Origin: Prevotella sp.
GTDB taxonomy: Bacteria; Bacteroidota; Bacteroidia; Bacteroidales; Bacteroidaceae
Direction: 5' to 3'
Assembly: GCA_017965475.1 (NCBI GenBank)
Contig: JAGCPV010000061.1
Coordinates: 1 to 33,748, forward strand
Length of the DNA stretch: 33,748 nt
In this document: positions 25,768 through 33,748 of the stretch, piece by piece
Layout of the letters: the number at the start of each line of letters is the position of its first letter
Position numbering within the stretch: position 1 is the stretch's first letter
Notes under the pieces: model-generated
What the model saw: the letters and a program-made list of their open reading frames with translations, nothing else
The model's database searches: none
What the model was told of the DNA's origin: nothing
Made by a program: the position numbers and the translations under genes

Positions 25768-26856
25768 ATGATTACCTGGATATACAGAAAGCGCTTGATG
25801 GTTTTATCATTGGTCGTCTGTCATTTATCATATGGCGTTGCTCAGACAGCCAGCAGCTACTACCAGCCAGGCGTGACGGCAGAGGGAGCCATCTATTTCC
25901 TGCCTAAGACCGCCATCCAGATCACGGTACAGATAGAGAAAAGCACCTACACCCCGGGTGATTTCTGTAAATATGCCGAGCGCTACCTGCGTATCAAGGG
26001 TGTCTCTCCTACCCCTTCCGTCAGCTATCGTATCACAGCCATCCGACAGGAGGCCATCGCCGTGGCCGACACCACCAAGGGCTTTGCCGTGAAGTTCGAT
26101 GCCAAGACCTCCGCCACAAATGTCCGTCTCTCCGATGACGGCATCCTGTTGGCCATCAATGCCGAACCGAAGAAACTCGATGCCCCACAGAAATACACAC
26201 CTGCGCCCCGTTCCGCCGCCATTAACCCCCGCCAATATATGAGTGAGGAGATCCTGGCTGCGGGCAGCACCGCCAAGATGGCGGAACTCACGGCACAGGA
26301 CATCTACGAGATCCGTGAGAGCCGTAACCTGCTTGTGCGCGGACAGGCCGACAACATGCCCAAGGACGGCGAACAACTGCGGTTGATGCTCAACCAGCTC
26401 GACCAGCAGGATCGTGCGATGACCAGTCTCTTCACAGGTACTACGGTCAACGACACCACGGAACACACCATCACCATCGTCCCCGACAAGGATATCAACC
26501 GTCAGATCCTCTTCCGCTTCTCGCAGAAACTTGGTCTGGTCGATCAGGACGACCTCGCAGGTACACCTTATTATATAACTATAGAAGACCTGAAGACAGT
26601 CCCGGCTCCAGAGCCCGTCGATCCCAAGAAGAAAGGTAAGCAAGTACCGGGTGTTTATGTGAACATCCCCGGACGCCTGCGCTCCACGGTCTCCAATGCC
26701 AAGGAAGCACTCGTCACGGCGGAGTTCCCCGCCGGGCAGTTCGGCAACGTGGAACTGCTCAGTGGTGCCCTCTTCAACAAGCGCTACACCACCCGTCTGT
26801 GGCTCCATCCTCTCTCGGGAGCCGTTGAGAAACTCGAAGCCGAGCAACCGAAATAG
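25768..26856 (+). CDS. DUF4831 family exported protein
   Basis: A 362-residue protein with a signal peptide: basic n-region (YRKR), hydrophobic LMVLSLVVCHLSYGVA, likely cut after A25. Mature protein begins QTASSYYQPGVTAEGAIYFLPKTAIQITV and includes PGDFCKYAERYLRI, DDGILLAINAEPKK, DIYEIRESRNLLVRGQADNMPKDGEQL and VPGVYVNIPGRLRSTV, which I recognise as the Bacteroidetes DUF4831 family; no function is known. It is probably periplasmic. I keep the ATG at 25768; an ATG at 25798 would remove the basic n-region. It follows nnr in the same direction and ends nine bases before a strong terminator hairpin. Confidence 0.85.
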   Translation: MITWIYRKRLMVLSLVVCHLSYGVAQTASSYYQPGVTAEGAIYFLPKTAIQITVQIEKSTYTPGDFCKYAERYLRIKGVSPTPSVSYRITAIRQEAIAVADTTKGFAVKFDAKTSATNVRLSDDGILLAINAEPKKLDAPQKYTPAPRSAAINPRQYMSEEILAAGSTAKMAELTAQDIYEIRESRNLLVRGQADNMPKDGEQLRLMLNQLDQQDRAMTSLFTGTTVNDTTEHTITIVPDKDINRQILFRFSQKLGLVDQDDLAGTPYYITIEDLKTVPAPEPVDPKKKGKQVPGVYVNIPGRLRSTVSNAKEALVTAEFPAGQFGNVELLSGALFNKRYTTRLWLHPLSGAVEKLEAEQPK

Positions 26857-26864
26857 AAGAAAAC

Positions 26865-26893
26865 AAAAGCCCCGCCATTGGCGGGGCTTTCTT
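26865..26893. terminator. Bidirectional intrinsic terminator
   Basis: GCCCCGCC (26869-26876), a three-base ATT loop and GGCGGGGC (26880-26887), extended by AAAA before and TTTCTT after. Acts on nnr-DUF4831 from one side and on the BIG-repeat protein gene from the other (T's on the minus strand from the A-run). Confidence 0.93.
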
Positions 26894-26902
26894 GACGATC
26901 AT

Positions 26903-29812
26903 TTATTTGATGACGACCTTCTGGTGTCCATGGATATACACACCCTTCTTCGTAGGCTTGGATATCCGCTGACCACTCAGGCTAAACCATAGGTCATCCT
27001 CAGGCGCTTCAAAGAGGACTCGCTCGATGCCACTACTTCCCTTACTCTTGTAGGTGACCTTGCGGACGCGCACATCCACGGCAGCCTTCTTTCCACGGGT
27101 ACCAGAGACATCACTATCCTTGCCGCCATTCCACAGATAGACATACTCCTCTATATGGTTTTTACAAGGAATACTATAGTCTTCCAACTCAGGCAAATTG
27201 ATGGCGACGGGCTTTGCATCGCCAATCTGTACCATTAAATTGACACCCTTCGCCTCCTGAGACGTGATGATCAGTTCACCCTCGTCTTCATCTTCAGGTA
27301 ATATAAACACAAGACCTGTGAATGCGGCTGCCCACTCTTCGCTACCGGGGATGATGCCCTTGTCCAACAATTCTATGGCATTACCTATCCCTGTCACGGT
27401 ATTAATGACGAGACTCTCCAGATCCGGATCATAACCATCACCCAAAGGTGAGTCCTGATTCTTCATGGTCACGATGAAATGGTTTTCGATCACCGCATTC
27501 GACAGATTCATCTCGGTGCCATCCGGATTGACAAGCTTTGTTGTCTCGAACGAGTATTCCGCATCCGGATCGACGGGGTCGAGATCCATTGGGTTGATTT
27601 CATTCTCACCCAGCACTGTCAAGACGTAAGAAGCTTCAGCATGATGATAGTTGGTTGAGCCCTTGAATGTCGCCGTGATCGTAGCCTTTCCGGCTCCTTT
27701 CAGGGAAACAACGCCCGTATTGGTATTCACCTTTGTCACCTCTTCATCTGACGAAGTATAGACTATCTCTAAACCGGGGTCATTGGGAGATACGCTGGCC
27801 TTGGGAGAATCGAAGTCCTTACCCATCTGGGCAACATAATGATCCATGGGGAACGATACTGTTGCCACAGCCTTGTCGATGGTCAGGATGTAGAAGACCG
27901 TACTGGCCGCATATTCGCTGTTACCGGCAAAGATGGCAGAGATGATGGTCTGACCAGCATTCTGGATGGTCACCTGACCCTGACTGTTGACTGTAGCCAC
28001 TCCCTGAGCACTGCTGCTCCAGACAATTGGGCTCAGATCAAGAGGGTTCTTCAAGGTCGGGGTAGTCACCGACTCATCGCCATAAGTGGCGGTCGCTGTC
28101 GTACTAGAGAAGCTGATCTGCGGATCCTTCAGTTCCGGGTTCGGATTACCAGCCTTTGATACCGTCAGGGTGTAGCTGGCGGAAGCGGCATTGTAATTAT
28201 CGTTACCTGCAAAGGAAGCCGTGATCGTTGTGGATCCTTCTGCAACGAGCGTCACAGTACCCGTAATGGCATCGACGGTTGCCACAGACGTAGTGGACGA
28301 ACCGTAGGTCAGCGTCAGACCTGACGGAGTGGTTGTGGCCGTCGGGGCAATAAAGCTCTCGCCGATCTTAGCGTTAACTGTCGCGGAGGCAAACGCCACC
28401 GTGGCTGCTGCCTTATTGACTGTCAAGGTATAGCTGATGGTCGCAGCCGAATAAGTATCGTTTCCGGCAAAGGCGGCGGAGATCACTGTCTTGCCTGCAC
28501 CGACTATAGTCACTACACCTGAGTTATTAACCTTAGCCACTTTCTTATCACTACTGGTCCAGGTGAGGTCCACCTGATGAGGATTGCTCAATGTCGGTGT
28601 GGTAACAGAGGCATCACCGTATGTGGCTGTAGCCGTCTGAGAAGAGAAACTGAGTTCTGCACTCACTGCATCGGCCTTAGAGACATTCAGTGTATAGCTG
28701 CCTTCTGCCGCATTATAGTTGGTATTGCCAGCGAAGGAGGCCGTGATCGTGGTAGAACCTGCGCTCTTCAGCGTCACAGCACCCGTAGAGGCATCGACGG
28801 TTGCCACAGACGTAGTGGACGAAGCGTAGGACAGCGCCAGACCTGACGGAGTGGTGGTGGCCGTCGGGGCAGTAAAACTCTCGCCGATCTTAGCATTAAC
28901 TGTCGCAGAGGCAAAAGCCACCGTAGCAGCTGCCTTGGCGATGGTAAAGGTAATGGTTTTGTCAGCGGGCAGCTTGTAGTTAGTATTACTCAGTGCCGAA
29001 GCCGTCGCCGTATAACTGCCGGCATTGGTCTGCGCACCGTCAACTGTGACAGAGCATTTATCAGAGCCCACGAGTCCCGTAGCTGTGGCCGTCGGCGCAT
29101 GAGCCTTGCCATCGTAGGTAAAGGTCGTCGTCCCCCATTCTATTCCCACTTCCTTCTGAGCCACCGTCAGCGTGTAAGAGACAGACCCAGGCTTGACATT
29201 GTCATTTCCCGCAAATGAGGCAGATATGTCAGTTGAACCTACACTAACAATCGTTACCCGACCAGAAGCATCAACGGTGGCAACACGCGGAGCGGATGAT
29301 GAATATGTATAAGACGCATCTTGCGGCATCTTTCCCATTTCCAAAGAAGGCGTATCCACCGTGGCATCGCCATAAGTGGCATCAGCCGTTGACGAAGAAA
29401 AGTGCAAACCCAGAACTTCAACAGTATAGCGATCATCCGTATAAGTCAGCGTATATTCTGCGTAGGAGGGGAAAAAAACGCCTTCCAATCCATCATAGGA
29501 TGCAGAAATGGTCGTTGTTCCTGGAGCTACTGGTGTAATAACACCGTTTTCATCAATCGTTGCGACACTCTTGTCAGAAGAGGAGTAATCAACATCCACT
29601 TGGCAATTATTATCAAGCACAGGATAAGTCCCTGTCCTCTCACTCCAGTTCATCGTCCATGTAGTAACCTCTACCATATGAGTCTGAACAGTAGGATCTT
29701 TGAACTTCAAAAATGGATCGATGGTATTATCCTGCGCAAATATACCTAATGGCATCAGCAACAATGCCAATGCCATCAAGTAACGGTATGGCTGGTTGAT
29801 TAGTTTTCTCAT
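26903..29812 (-). CDS. Secreted protein with immunoglobulin-like (BIG/MBG) repeats
   Basis: A 969-residue exported protein. Signal peptide 1-26 (cut at GIFA-Q). About residues 48-115 and 138-225 are BIG_2-like repeats (SSSDKSVATIDENGVITPVAPGTTTISASYDG); 226-300 an MBG/YDG-like unit (TFTYDGKAHAPTATATGL); then an alternating series of two repeat types with a 174-residue period (residues about 301-735). 740-940 is a non-repeat domain (ILPEDEDEGELIITSQEAKGVNL). The C-terminus SLSGQRISKPTKKGVYIHGHQKVVIK resembles the tail common on secreted Prevotella proteins. Surface location is inferred. It lies 29 bases after the small membrane protein gene with no TAnnTTTG box in the gap, so it is probably the last gene of the partner-switching locus. 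Confidence 0.88.
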   Translation of the reverse strand: MRKLINQPYRYLMALALLLMPLGIFAQDNTIDPFLKFKDPTVQTHMVEVTTWTMNWSERTGTYPVLDNNCQVDVDYSSSDKSVATIDENGVITPVAPGTTTISASYDGLEGVFFPSYAEYTLTYTDDRYTVEVLGLHFSSSTADATYGDATVDTPSLEMGKMPQDASYTYSSSAPRVATVDASGRVTIVSVGSTDISASFAGNDNVKPGSVSYTLTVAQKEVGIEWGTTTFTYDGKAHAPTATATGLVGSDKCSVTVDGAQTNAGSYTATASALSNTNYKLPADKTITFTIAKAAATVAFASATVNAKIGESFTAPTATTTPSGLALSYASSTTSVATVDASTGAVTLKSAGSTTITASFAGNTNYNAAEGSYTLNVSKADAVSAELSFSSQTATATYGDASVTTPTLSNPHQVDLTWTSSDKKVAKVNNSGVVTIVGAGKTVISAAFAGNDTYSAATISYTLTVNKAAATVAFASATVNAKIGESFIAPTATTTPSGLTLTYGSSTTSVATVDAITGTVTLVAEGSTTITASFAGNDNYNAASASYTLTVSKAGNPNPELKDPQISFSSTTATATYGDESVTTPTLKNPLDLSPIVWSSSAQGVATVNSQGQVTIQNAGQTIISAIFAGNSEYAASTVFYILTIDKAVATVSFPMDHYVAQMGKDFDSPKASVSPNDPGLEIVYTSSDEEVTKVNTNTGVVSLKGAGKATITATFKGSTNYHHAEASYVLTVLGENEINPMDLDPVDPDAEYSFETTKLVNPDGTEMNLSNAVIENHFIVTMKNQDSPLGDGYDPDLESLVINTVTGIGNAIELLDKGIIPGSEEWAAAFTGLVFILPEDEDEGELIITSQEAKGVNLMVQIGDAKPVAINLPELEDYSIPCKNHIEEYVYLWNGGKDSDVSGTRGKKAAVDVRVRKVTYKSKGSSGIERVLFEAPEDDLWFSLSGQRISKPTKKGVYIHGHQKVVIK
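28171..28942. repeat. Direct DNA repeat within the BIG-repeat gene (period 522 bp)
   Basis: Copies at about 28171-28420 and 28693-28942 are near-identical over long stretches; the shared ATCGACGGTTGCCACAGACG starts at 28271 and at 28793. By eye the copies look some 80-90% identical. They encode two type-B repeat units 174 residues apart. Confidence 0.85.
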
Positions 29813-29841
29813 TTTTCCATTGAATTCAGATTGTCTATGTT

Positions 29842-30177
29842 TTACAACTTATCAAACTTCTTCAACAGATCCTGCAGACGAGCCACGCTGTCGGGGTCCT
29901 TGTCGTTCTGAGCGATCAGCTCCAGATGATGACGGATATCAGCCATCTTGTCGAAGAGCAACAGGGCCTGCTCATAGCCCTTACCGATGTTCTCGAAGTT
30001 CTTGGAGAGAGAGTTATAGTCCTCCAACAGACGCTGGAGTTCATCCACACGTCTCTGATAGTCGTTTAGCAACTGCTGTCCATCCTCAGACTGCTGCTTG
30101 GCGGCCTTCACCTGGAAGAAGAGGGCCACTGCCAACACAACGACGATAATCACCAGTATGATTACAACGTATAACAT
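29842..30177 (-). CDS. Small membrane-anchored coiled-coil protein
   Basis: I do not recognise a family. 111 residues: a very hydrophobic N-terminal helix (residues 2-22, YVVIILVIIVVVLAVALFF) followed by a charged, heptad-like helix (about 24-75, KAAKQQSEDGQQLLNDYQRR and RLLEDYNSLSKNFENI) and a shorter C-terminal helix (SVARLQDLLKKFDKL). A single-pass protein with a cytoplasmic coiled coil is likely, topology inferred. It is five bases after the STAS gene and 29 bases before the BIG-repeat gene, so it is part of the partner-switching locus and could tether or sense through it. Confidence 0.8.
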   Translation of the reverse strand: MLYVVIILVIIVVVLAVALFFQVKAAKQQSEDGQQLLNDYQRRVDELQRLLEDYNSLSKNFENIGKGYEQALLLFDKMADIRHHLELIAQNDKDPDSVARLQDLLKKFDKL

Positions 30178-30182
30178 AATCC

Positions 30183-30494
30183 TTAAGCTTTTTTCTGTTC
30201 AACTTTCATAAACTTGGTGAAACCCGTCATAGCGAGCACCTTGTAGATCTCTGGGCTGACATTAGTCATCTTGAACTGGCCACGCAACTGCATCACCGTA
30301 CGCATGGTCTTCTGGATAATACGCAGACCAGAGCTAGCCATGTAAGTCAGATCCGTGCAGTCCATCTCCAGATCCACACCACCGTCCTGGAGGGCAGGCT
30401 GGATGTCGGCCTCAAACTGATTAGCATTCATCGTGTCGATACGACTACCTGTCTTAATGATGGTCTTACCACCTTCTTTCAAAATCTGTGTCAT
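30183..30494 (-). CDS. STAS-domain anti-sigma-factor antagonist (SpoIIAA/RsbV-like)
   Basis: 103 residues, whole STAS domain: GSRIDTMNANQFEADI (16-31), VDLEMDCTDLTYMASSGLRIIQKT (40-63), LRGQFKMTNVSPEIYKVLAMTGFTKFM. The phosphorylatable serine is expected at S55 (S54 is adjacent) in YMASSGLR, the position equivalent to S58 of B. subtilis SpoIIAA; the preceding acidic residue found there is alanine here. Partner of the downstream-encoded kinase and phosphatase of the same locus. Lies 25 bases after the kinase gene. Confidence 0.92.
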   Translation of the reverse strand: MTQILKEGGKTIIKTGSRIDTMNANQFEADIQPALQDGGVDLEMDCTDLTYMASSGLRIIQKTMRTVMQLRGQFKMTNVSPEIYKVLAMTGFTKFMKVEQKKA

Positions 30495-30519
30495 AATTGT
30501 AATGTTTTTATTGTTAATA

Positions 30520-30936
30520 TTATTGATCTTCTATTCCTTTGGTCATGGTCAGCAGGTTTTTCCCATCCAGACGCTGGTAGGTCACCTTATTCATGATGTT
30601 CTTAACGATAAAGATACCCATACCACCTAAGTCACGTTCTGCAGGGTTGGCATCCATGTCGCTGTCCTCCTTGGCAGTTGGGTCGAACTCGCGGCCCTGG
30701 TCACTGAGCACGAAGGTCAACTCCTTGCCGTCGCTCTTGGCCAACAGTTCGATATCGGCCTCTGACCCCTCCGGATAGGCATAGGAGATGACATTGACAA
30801 CCATCTCCTCCATCACCAGGTTCAGATTCATCTGCAACTCCATGCTGAGTCCCAGTTCTTCCCCGATTTCCTCAATGAACTGGCCCACCTTCTCCAGTTC
30901 ACTCAGATGATTCTTGATTAGAAGTTCCTTTCTCAT
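30520..30936 (-). CDS. RsbW/SpoIIAB-like ATP-binding serine kinase (HATPase_c_2)
   Basis: 138 residues of GHKL fold. N box VMEEMVVNVISYAYPEG (41-57, with E44 and N48), DQG (79-81) of G1 and GGMGIFIVKNIMNKV (104-118) of G2 are all present. Such proteins phosphorylate STAS antagonists or bind a sigma factor or another partner. It overlaps no gene: 19 bases after the phosphatase stop, 25 before STAS. Confidence 0.92.
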   Translation of the reverse strand: MRKELLIKNHLSELEKVGQFIEEIGEELGLSMELQMNLNLVMEEMVVNVISYAYPEGSEADIELLAKSDGKELTFVLSDQGREFDPTAKEDSDMDANPAERDLGGMGIFIVKNIMNKVTYQRLDGKNLLTMTKGIEDQ

Positions 30937-30955
30937 AATTTTATCGTTTGCGTTC

Positions 30956-33064
30956 TTAGTTATTTCCTATGATCTTCACACAGAGCATCGTCAGGTCATC
31001 GCTGGGCTCAGCACCGTCACGATGTTTCTCCACTTCTGCATGCATCAGTTCTATCGTCTGCTGACAACTCTCGAAGGGCGTCGTCTCCAGCAACTCCAAC
31101 AGACGTTCGTCACTGAACTGCTTCTTCTGACGATTCTCGGCCTCGTTCAGACCGTCGCTATAGACAAACAGCGGGGTGTTCATGATGCTCTCCAGTTCCT
31201 CACCTTCATATTCCAGTCCAGGCCAAAGGCCGATGGGGGCATTGGGTTCCATCTCAATAAACTCGGCCTTGCCGTCCGAAACCAGCACGGGCGGGTTATG
31301 TCCAGCGTTGCAGAAATGCAGATGACCAGTCTGAAGATCGGCCAATCCAATGAACATCGTCACGAACATGCCCGTCTCATTGTCCTCACCCGACAGTGCA
31401 TCATTGATACGTGTCGCGATCTCTGCGGGCTTCATCTTCTGGGCGGCCAGCGTACGGAAGAGGCGTGTAGCCTGGGCCATGAAGAGCGAGGCAGGCACAC
31501 CCTTGCCGCTCACATCACCCAGACAGAAATACAACTGGTTGTCTAACAGGAGATAGCCATACAGGTCACCTCCCACCTCCTTGGCAGGCTGGATCAAGGC
31601 GAAGAGATCGAGGTCTTCACGGTCAGGGAACTGACTGGGCACCATCGACATCTGGATATTACGGGCGATACGCAGGTCACTCTCAATACGCTCCTTAGCA
31701 GCGGTAGTCTCCTCCAGTTGGTCGTAGGCCGTCAACAGGTTACTATGTGCCTCCTCCAGTTCCTCGTGAGCCACCTTTAGACGCTTGGCAGAACGCAGAC
31801 GGAAATAGATAAAGATAACCAACGAAAGCACGACGATCGAAGCAATGATCATAATACCGAGACGCTGCTGCTGGGCCTTTTCTTTTTCCATTACGGCCTG
31901 TTTCATCTCCAGCTCATCGACATTGAACCGGGCATTCATCTCTGCCAACTGCCGCTTCGTATCACGGATATTGACAGAGTCGGTGATCTGATAGATCTCA
32001 CGGTAGAGTTCTGCCGCCGCCTTGTCCTTACCCAGACGGGTCATAATCTCTGCTCGCTGCTGTTTCACGCGGATCAGCTCAGCCTTGTCATCGATAGCCT
32101 CCACCAAGGGGAGTAACTGTGTGTTGCAGGAAAGCGCCTCCATGACAGCACCTTTCTGCATATAATACTTCACCTGATAGAAGAGCCATGAGCGATAGGG
32201 ATCACTCTCTTCACTGGGAATATGTCTCCTGGCCTCACTGAGCATCTTGGAAGCTTGATCCAGATGTCCCAGACCGAGTGACGCCTGAGCACATCCGATA
32301 TAATAATAAGCCCAGTTCTGTATGGTCCCGGGAAAATCAGCTGGCTGTTCCCAATCTATGATGAACTGATCGATCGCTTTTTTCCACTGTACGGTCAGTT
32401 GGCGCAGTTTCTGATATTCATTCAACCGCTCCAGTGCATCACACTGAGAGGAGAACAGGTTGGGCACATCTTCCGGTATCGGACGGATCTGTATCAACTG
32501 TTCGATAGCCTTCTGATACACCACGGAGGCCTCCTCGATATTATGCATGTTAAAATAGGCATTTCCCATCGCCATATAGGCCAGGCCCTGCCCCAATGAG
32601 TCCTTTCGCGTCTTGGCAAACTCATACATCGTCTGAGCCTCTTTCAGACCAGTGGTCAATGAGTCGGTATAGACATATGTGTTGGCCAGGAAGTACCACA
32701 GACGATAGAATTCCGTCCACTGCCTGTGTTCTTGTATATAGTCGAGATCCTCGCGGGCATAACGGAACAGGGAGTCGTTCTCGTCATAGTTATAGAAAAG
32801 GGTCGCCCTCGTCAGGAGGTCAGCACATTCTTTCTTCGCATTCCCCTGACGACGCGTCTCATTCAAATGGTCATACAGGCACTTGATCTGCATCTGATAA
32901 TCATCGCCCTCCATACTAATATCGAACAAACGGCTGAGGGCATCCAGTTTCCCCTCCCCCGACAGTTGGGGCAGTTTCTTTCTAATCTCTTCGGCCTCGT
33001 CGCCGTAGAGAGATGTTGCGGAAAGCAACAGAATGGCACATATCAGAAACTGGCGTATGCCCAT
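30956..33064 (-). CDS. SpoIIE-type PP2C phosphatase with periplasmic TPR sensor region
   Basis: 702 residues. Signal-like helix 1-21; about 25-370 TPR-like helical repeats (GQGLAYMAMGNAYFNMHNIE and others), probably periplasmic; membrane helix 403-421 (GIMIIASIVVLSLVIFIYF); coiled coil about 428-463; PP2C/SpoIIE domain 464-702. Phosphatase metal residues are visible: D500 in VGGDLYG, D517 in GDVSGKG, NAGHNPP (586-592), D637 in YSDGLNEA and DD at 689-690. It should dephosphorylate the STAS protein in response to a signal from the TPR part. First gene of the locus, with a TAnnTTTG promoter upstream. Confidence 0.93.
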   Translation of the reverse strand: MGIRQFLICAILLLSATSLYGDEAEEIRKKLPQLSGEGKLDALSRLFDISMEGDDYQMQIKCLYDHLNETRRQGNAKKECADLLTRATLFYNYDENDSLFRYAREDLDYIQEHRQWTEFYRLWYFLANTYVYTDSLTTGLKEAQTMYEFAKTRKDSLGQGLAYMAMGNAYFNMHNIEEASVVYQKAIEQLIQIRPIPEDVPNLFSSQCDALERLNEYQKLRQLTVQWKKAIDQFIIDWEQPADFPGTIQNWAYYYIGCAQASLGLGHLDQASKMLSEARRHIPSEESDPYRSWLFYQVKYYMQKGAVMEALSCNTQLLPLVEAIDDKAELIRVKQQRAEIMTRLGKDKAAAELYREIYQITDSVNIRDTKRQLAEMNARFNVDELEMKQAVMEKEKAQQQRLGIMIIASIVVLSLVIFIYFRLRSAKRLKVAHEELEEAHSNLLTAYDQLEETTAAKERIESDLRIARNIQMSMVPSQFPDREDLDLFALIQPAKEVGGDLYGYLLLDNQLYFCLGDVSGKGVPASLFMAQATRLFRTLAAQKMKPAEIATRINDALSGEDNETGMFVTMFIGLADLQTGHLHFCNAGHNPPVLVSDGKAEFIEMEPNAPIGLWPGLEYEGEELESIMNTPLFVYSDGLNEAENRQKKQFSDERLLELLETTPFESCQQTIELMHAEVEKHRDGAEPSDDLTMLCVKIIGNN

Positions 33065-33094
33065 TGGGGTTGAGTGATTAATCAGTCAATGCTG

Positions 33095-33125
33095 CAAATT
33101 TACACACAATTTTTGAATTAACCAA
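33095..33125 (-). promoter_or_regulatory. Promoter of the partner-switching locus
   Basis: Minus-strand TAAATTTG (33102-33095) matches TAnnTTTG; 19 bases upstream is TTGG (33125-33122), one mismatch from TTTG. The start codon is 31 bases downstream. A ten-base palindrome TGATTAATCA (33075-33084) lies in the leader and could be an operator. Confidence 0.7.
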
Positions 33126-33165
33126 TAAAATAGGAGGAAAAAAGCCAAAAAGGCACAAAAACACA

Positions 33166-33205
33166 TAAAAAAGAAATGGATTCCCTGAAAGGGAACCCAC
33201 TTCTT
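33166..33205 (-). terminator. fba: Intrinsic terminator of the aldolase gene
   Basis: Arms 33171-33186 and 33190-33205 form a 16-bp stem with a three-base loop; the two non-identical positions become G-U pairs only in minus-strand RNA, which fits aldolase transcription. The T-run (33170-33166 and the arm's own T's) follows on that strand. Confidence 0.88.
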
Positions 33206-33229
33206 TGGTTATTTTTCATCTCTTACAGC

Positions 33230-33748
33230 TTACTGCTGAGCCAATTTACCATCAGAACCGAGCACATTCACAATCTTGTGGATGTACATCTTCTTCATGT
33301 TCTCACGAGCTGGCTTGAGGTACTGACGTGGGTCAAAGTCACCAGGATGCTCAGCGAGGTGCTTACGGATAGCAGCAGTCATAGCAAGACGAGAGTCAGA
33401 GTCGATGTTAATCTTGCAAACAGCGCTCTTAGAAGCCTGGCGGAGCTGCTCCTCTGGAATACCGATTGCAGCCTCAAGCTTACCACCGTACTTATTGATT
33501 GTGTTCACTTCGTCCATTGGAACAGAAGAAGAACCGTGGAGCACGATTGGGAAGCCAGGAAGCTTCTTCTCAATCTCAGCGAGGATATCGAATGCCAATG
33601 GTGGTGGAACGAGTACGCCATTCACCAAAGTGCACTGTTCTGGAGTGAACTTGTGAGAACCGTGAGAAGTACAAATAGAAATAGCGAGAGAGTCACAACC
33701 AGTGCGAGTAGCGAAGTCGATTACCTCTTCTGGCTTAGTGTAGTGAGA
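33230..33748 (-). CDS. fba: Class II fructose-bisphosphate aldolase (N-terminal part outside the window)
   Basis: Splits fructose 1,6-bisphosphate to dihydroxyacetone phosphate and glyceraldehyde 3-phosphate, zinc-dependent. The frame is open to the end of the window; about 172 C-terminal residues are visible. KPEEVIDFATRTGCDSLAISICTSHGSHKF carries the zinc-binding region, LHGSSSVP another zinc histidine, and INIDSDSRLAM the DHAP-phosphate loop. The protein ends NVLGSDGKLAQQ. The TTG at 33628 seen as a possible start is internal: VNGVL is preceded by conserved sequence. Codons are those of a highly expressed gene. Confidence 0.96.
   Translation of the reverse strand, partial: SHYTKPEEVIDFATRTGCDSLAISICTSHGSHKFTPEQCTLVNGVLVPPPLAFDILAEIEKKLPGFPIVLHGSSSVPMDEVNTINKYGGKLEAAIGIPEEQLRQASKSAVCKINIDSDSRLAMTAAIRKHLAEHPGDFDPRQYLKPARENMKKMYIHKIVNVLGSDGKLAQQ

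Noticed and set aside
25828-26847. A 339-codon open frame on the minus strand
   Set aside because: It lies fully opposite the DUF4831 gene, resembles no family and has the composition of an antisense shadow; the plus-strand frame has a signal peptide and known family sequence.

Overview
The window looks like chromosomal housekeeping DNA from a member of Bacteroidales, most likely Prevotellaceae (Prevotella or a close relative). The reasons are promoters of the TTTG-N19-TAnnTTTG type, almost no Shine-Dalgarno sequences, a very large TonB-dependent receptor with a carboxypeptidase-regulatory N-terminus, a DUF4831 protein, and the gene orders dxs-trkA-trkH and hpt-adk-obgE. I see no tRNA, rRNA, CRISPR array, IS element, integrase or phage gene, and no gene-free stretch longer than about 170 bases.

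Bases 1-3818 (+ strand): the end of glyS, an FKBP-type lipoprotein, then an ABC/AAA-type ATPase followed by a DUF4435 (TOPRIM-like) protein. This last pair has the architecture of the PARIS anti-phage system (AriA/AriB) and is the best candidate here for an under-described system. Bases 3819-9510 (- strand): one operon read dxs, trkA, trkH, manA (isoprenoid precursor synthesis, potassium uptake, mannose-6-phosphate isomerase).

Bases 9592-17516 (+): panE, a GYF/DUF805 membrane protein, a single-domain lipoate ligase, and a complete glycine cleavage system (gcvT, gcvH, gcvPA, gcvPB) with its own compact dihydrolipoyl dehydrogenase. The genes are nearly contiguous or overlapping, so the locus codes for the H-protein, the enzyme that could lipoylate it, and the enzyme that re-oxidises it.

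Bases 17551-24136 (-): an Oar-like TonB-dependent receptor with its own promoter and terminator, then the operon hpt, adk, obgE, pgeF. Bases 24225-26890 (+): nnr (NAD(P)HX repair) and a DUF4831 protein, ending in a strong hairpin that serves both strands. nnr appears to be read from a leaderless transcript.

Bases 26903-33064 (-): a five-gene locus read SpoIIE-type phosphatase with TPRs, RsbW-like kinase, STAS antagonist, small membrane coiled-coil protein, and a secreted protein built from immunoglobulin-like (BIG) repeats. It resembles a Firmicutes-style partner-switching cascade, but with no sigma factor beside it. Bases 33166-33748 (-): the terminator and C-terminal part of a class II fructose-bisphosphate aldolase gene that runs off the window.
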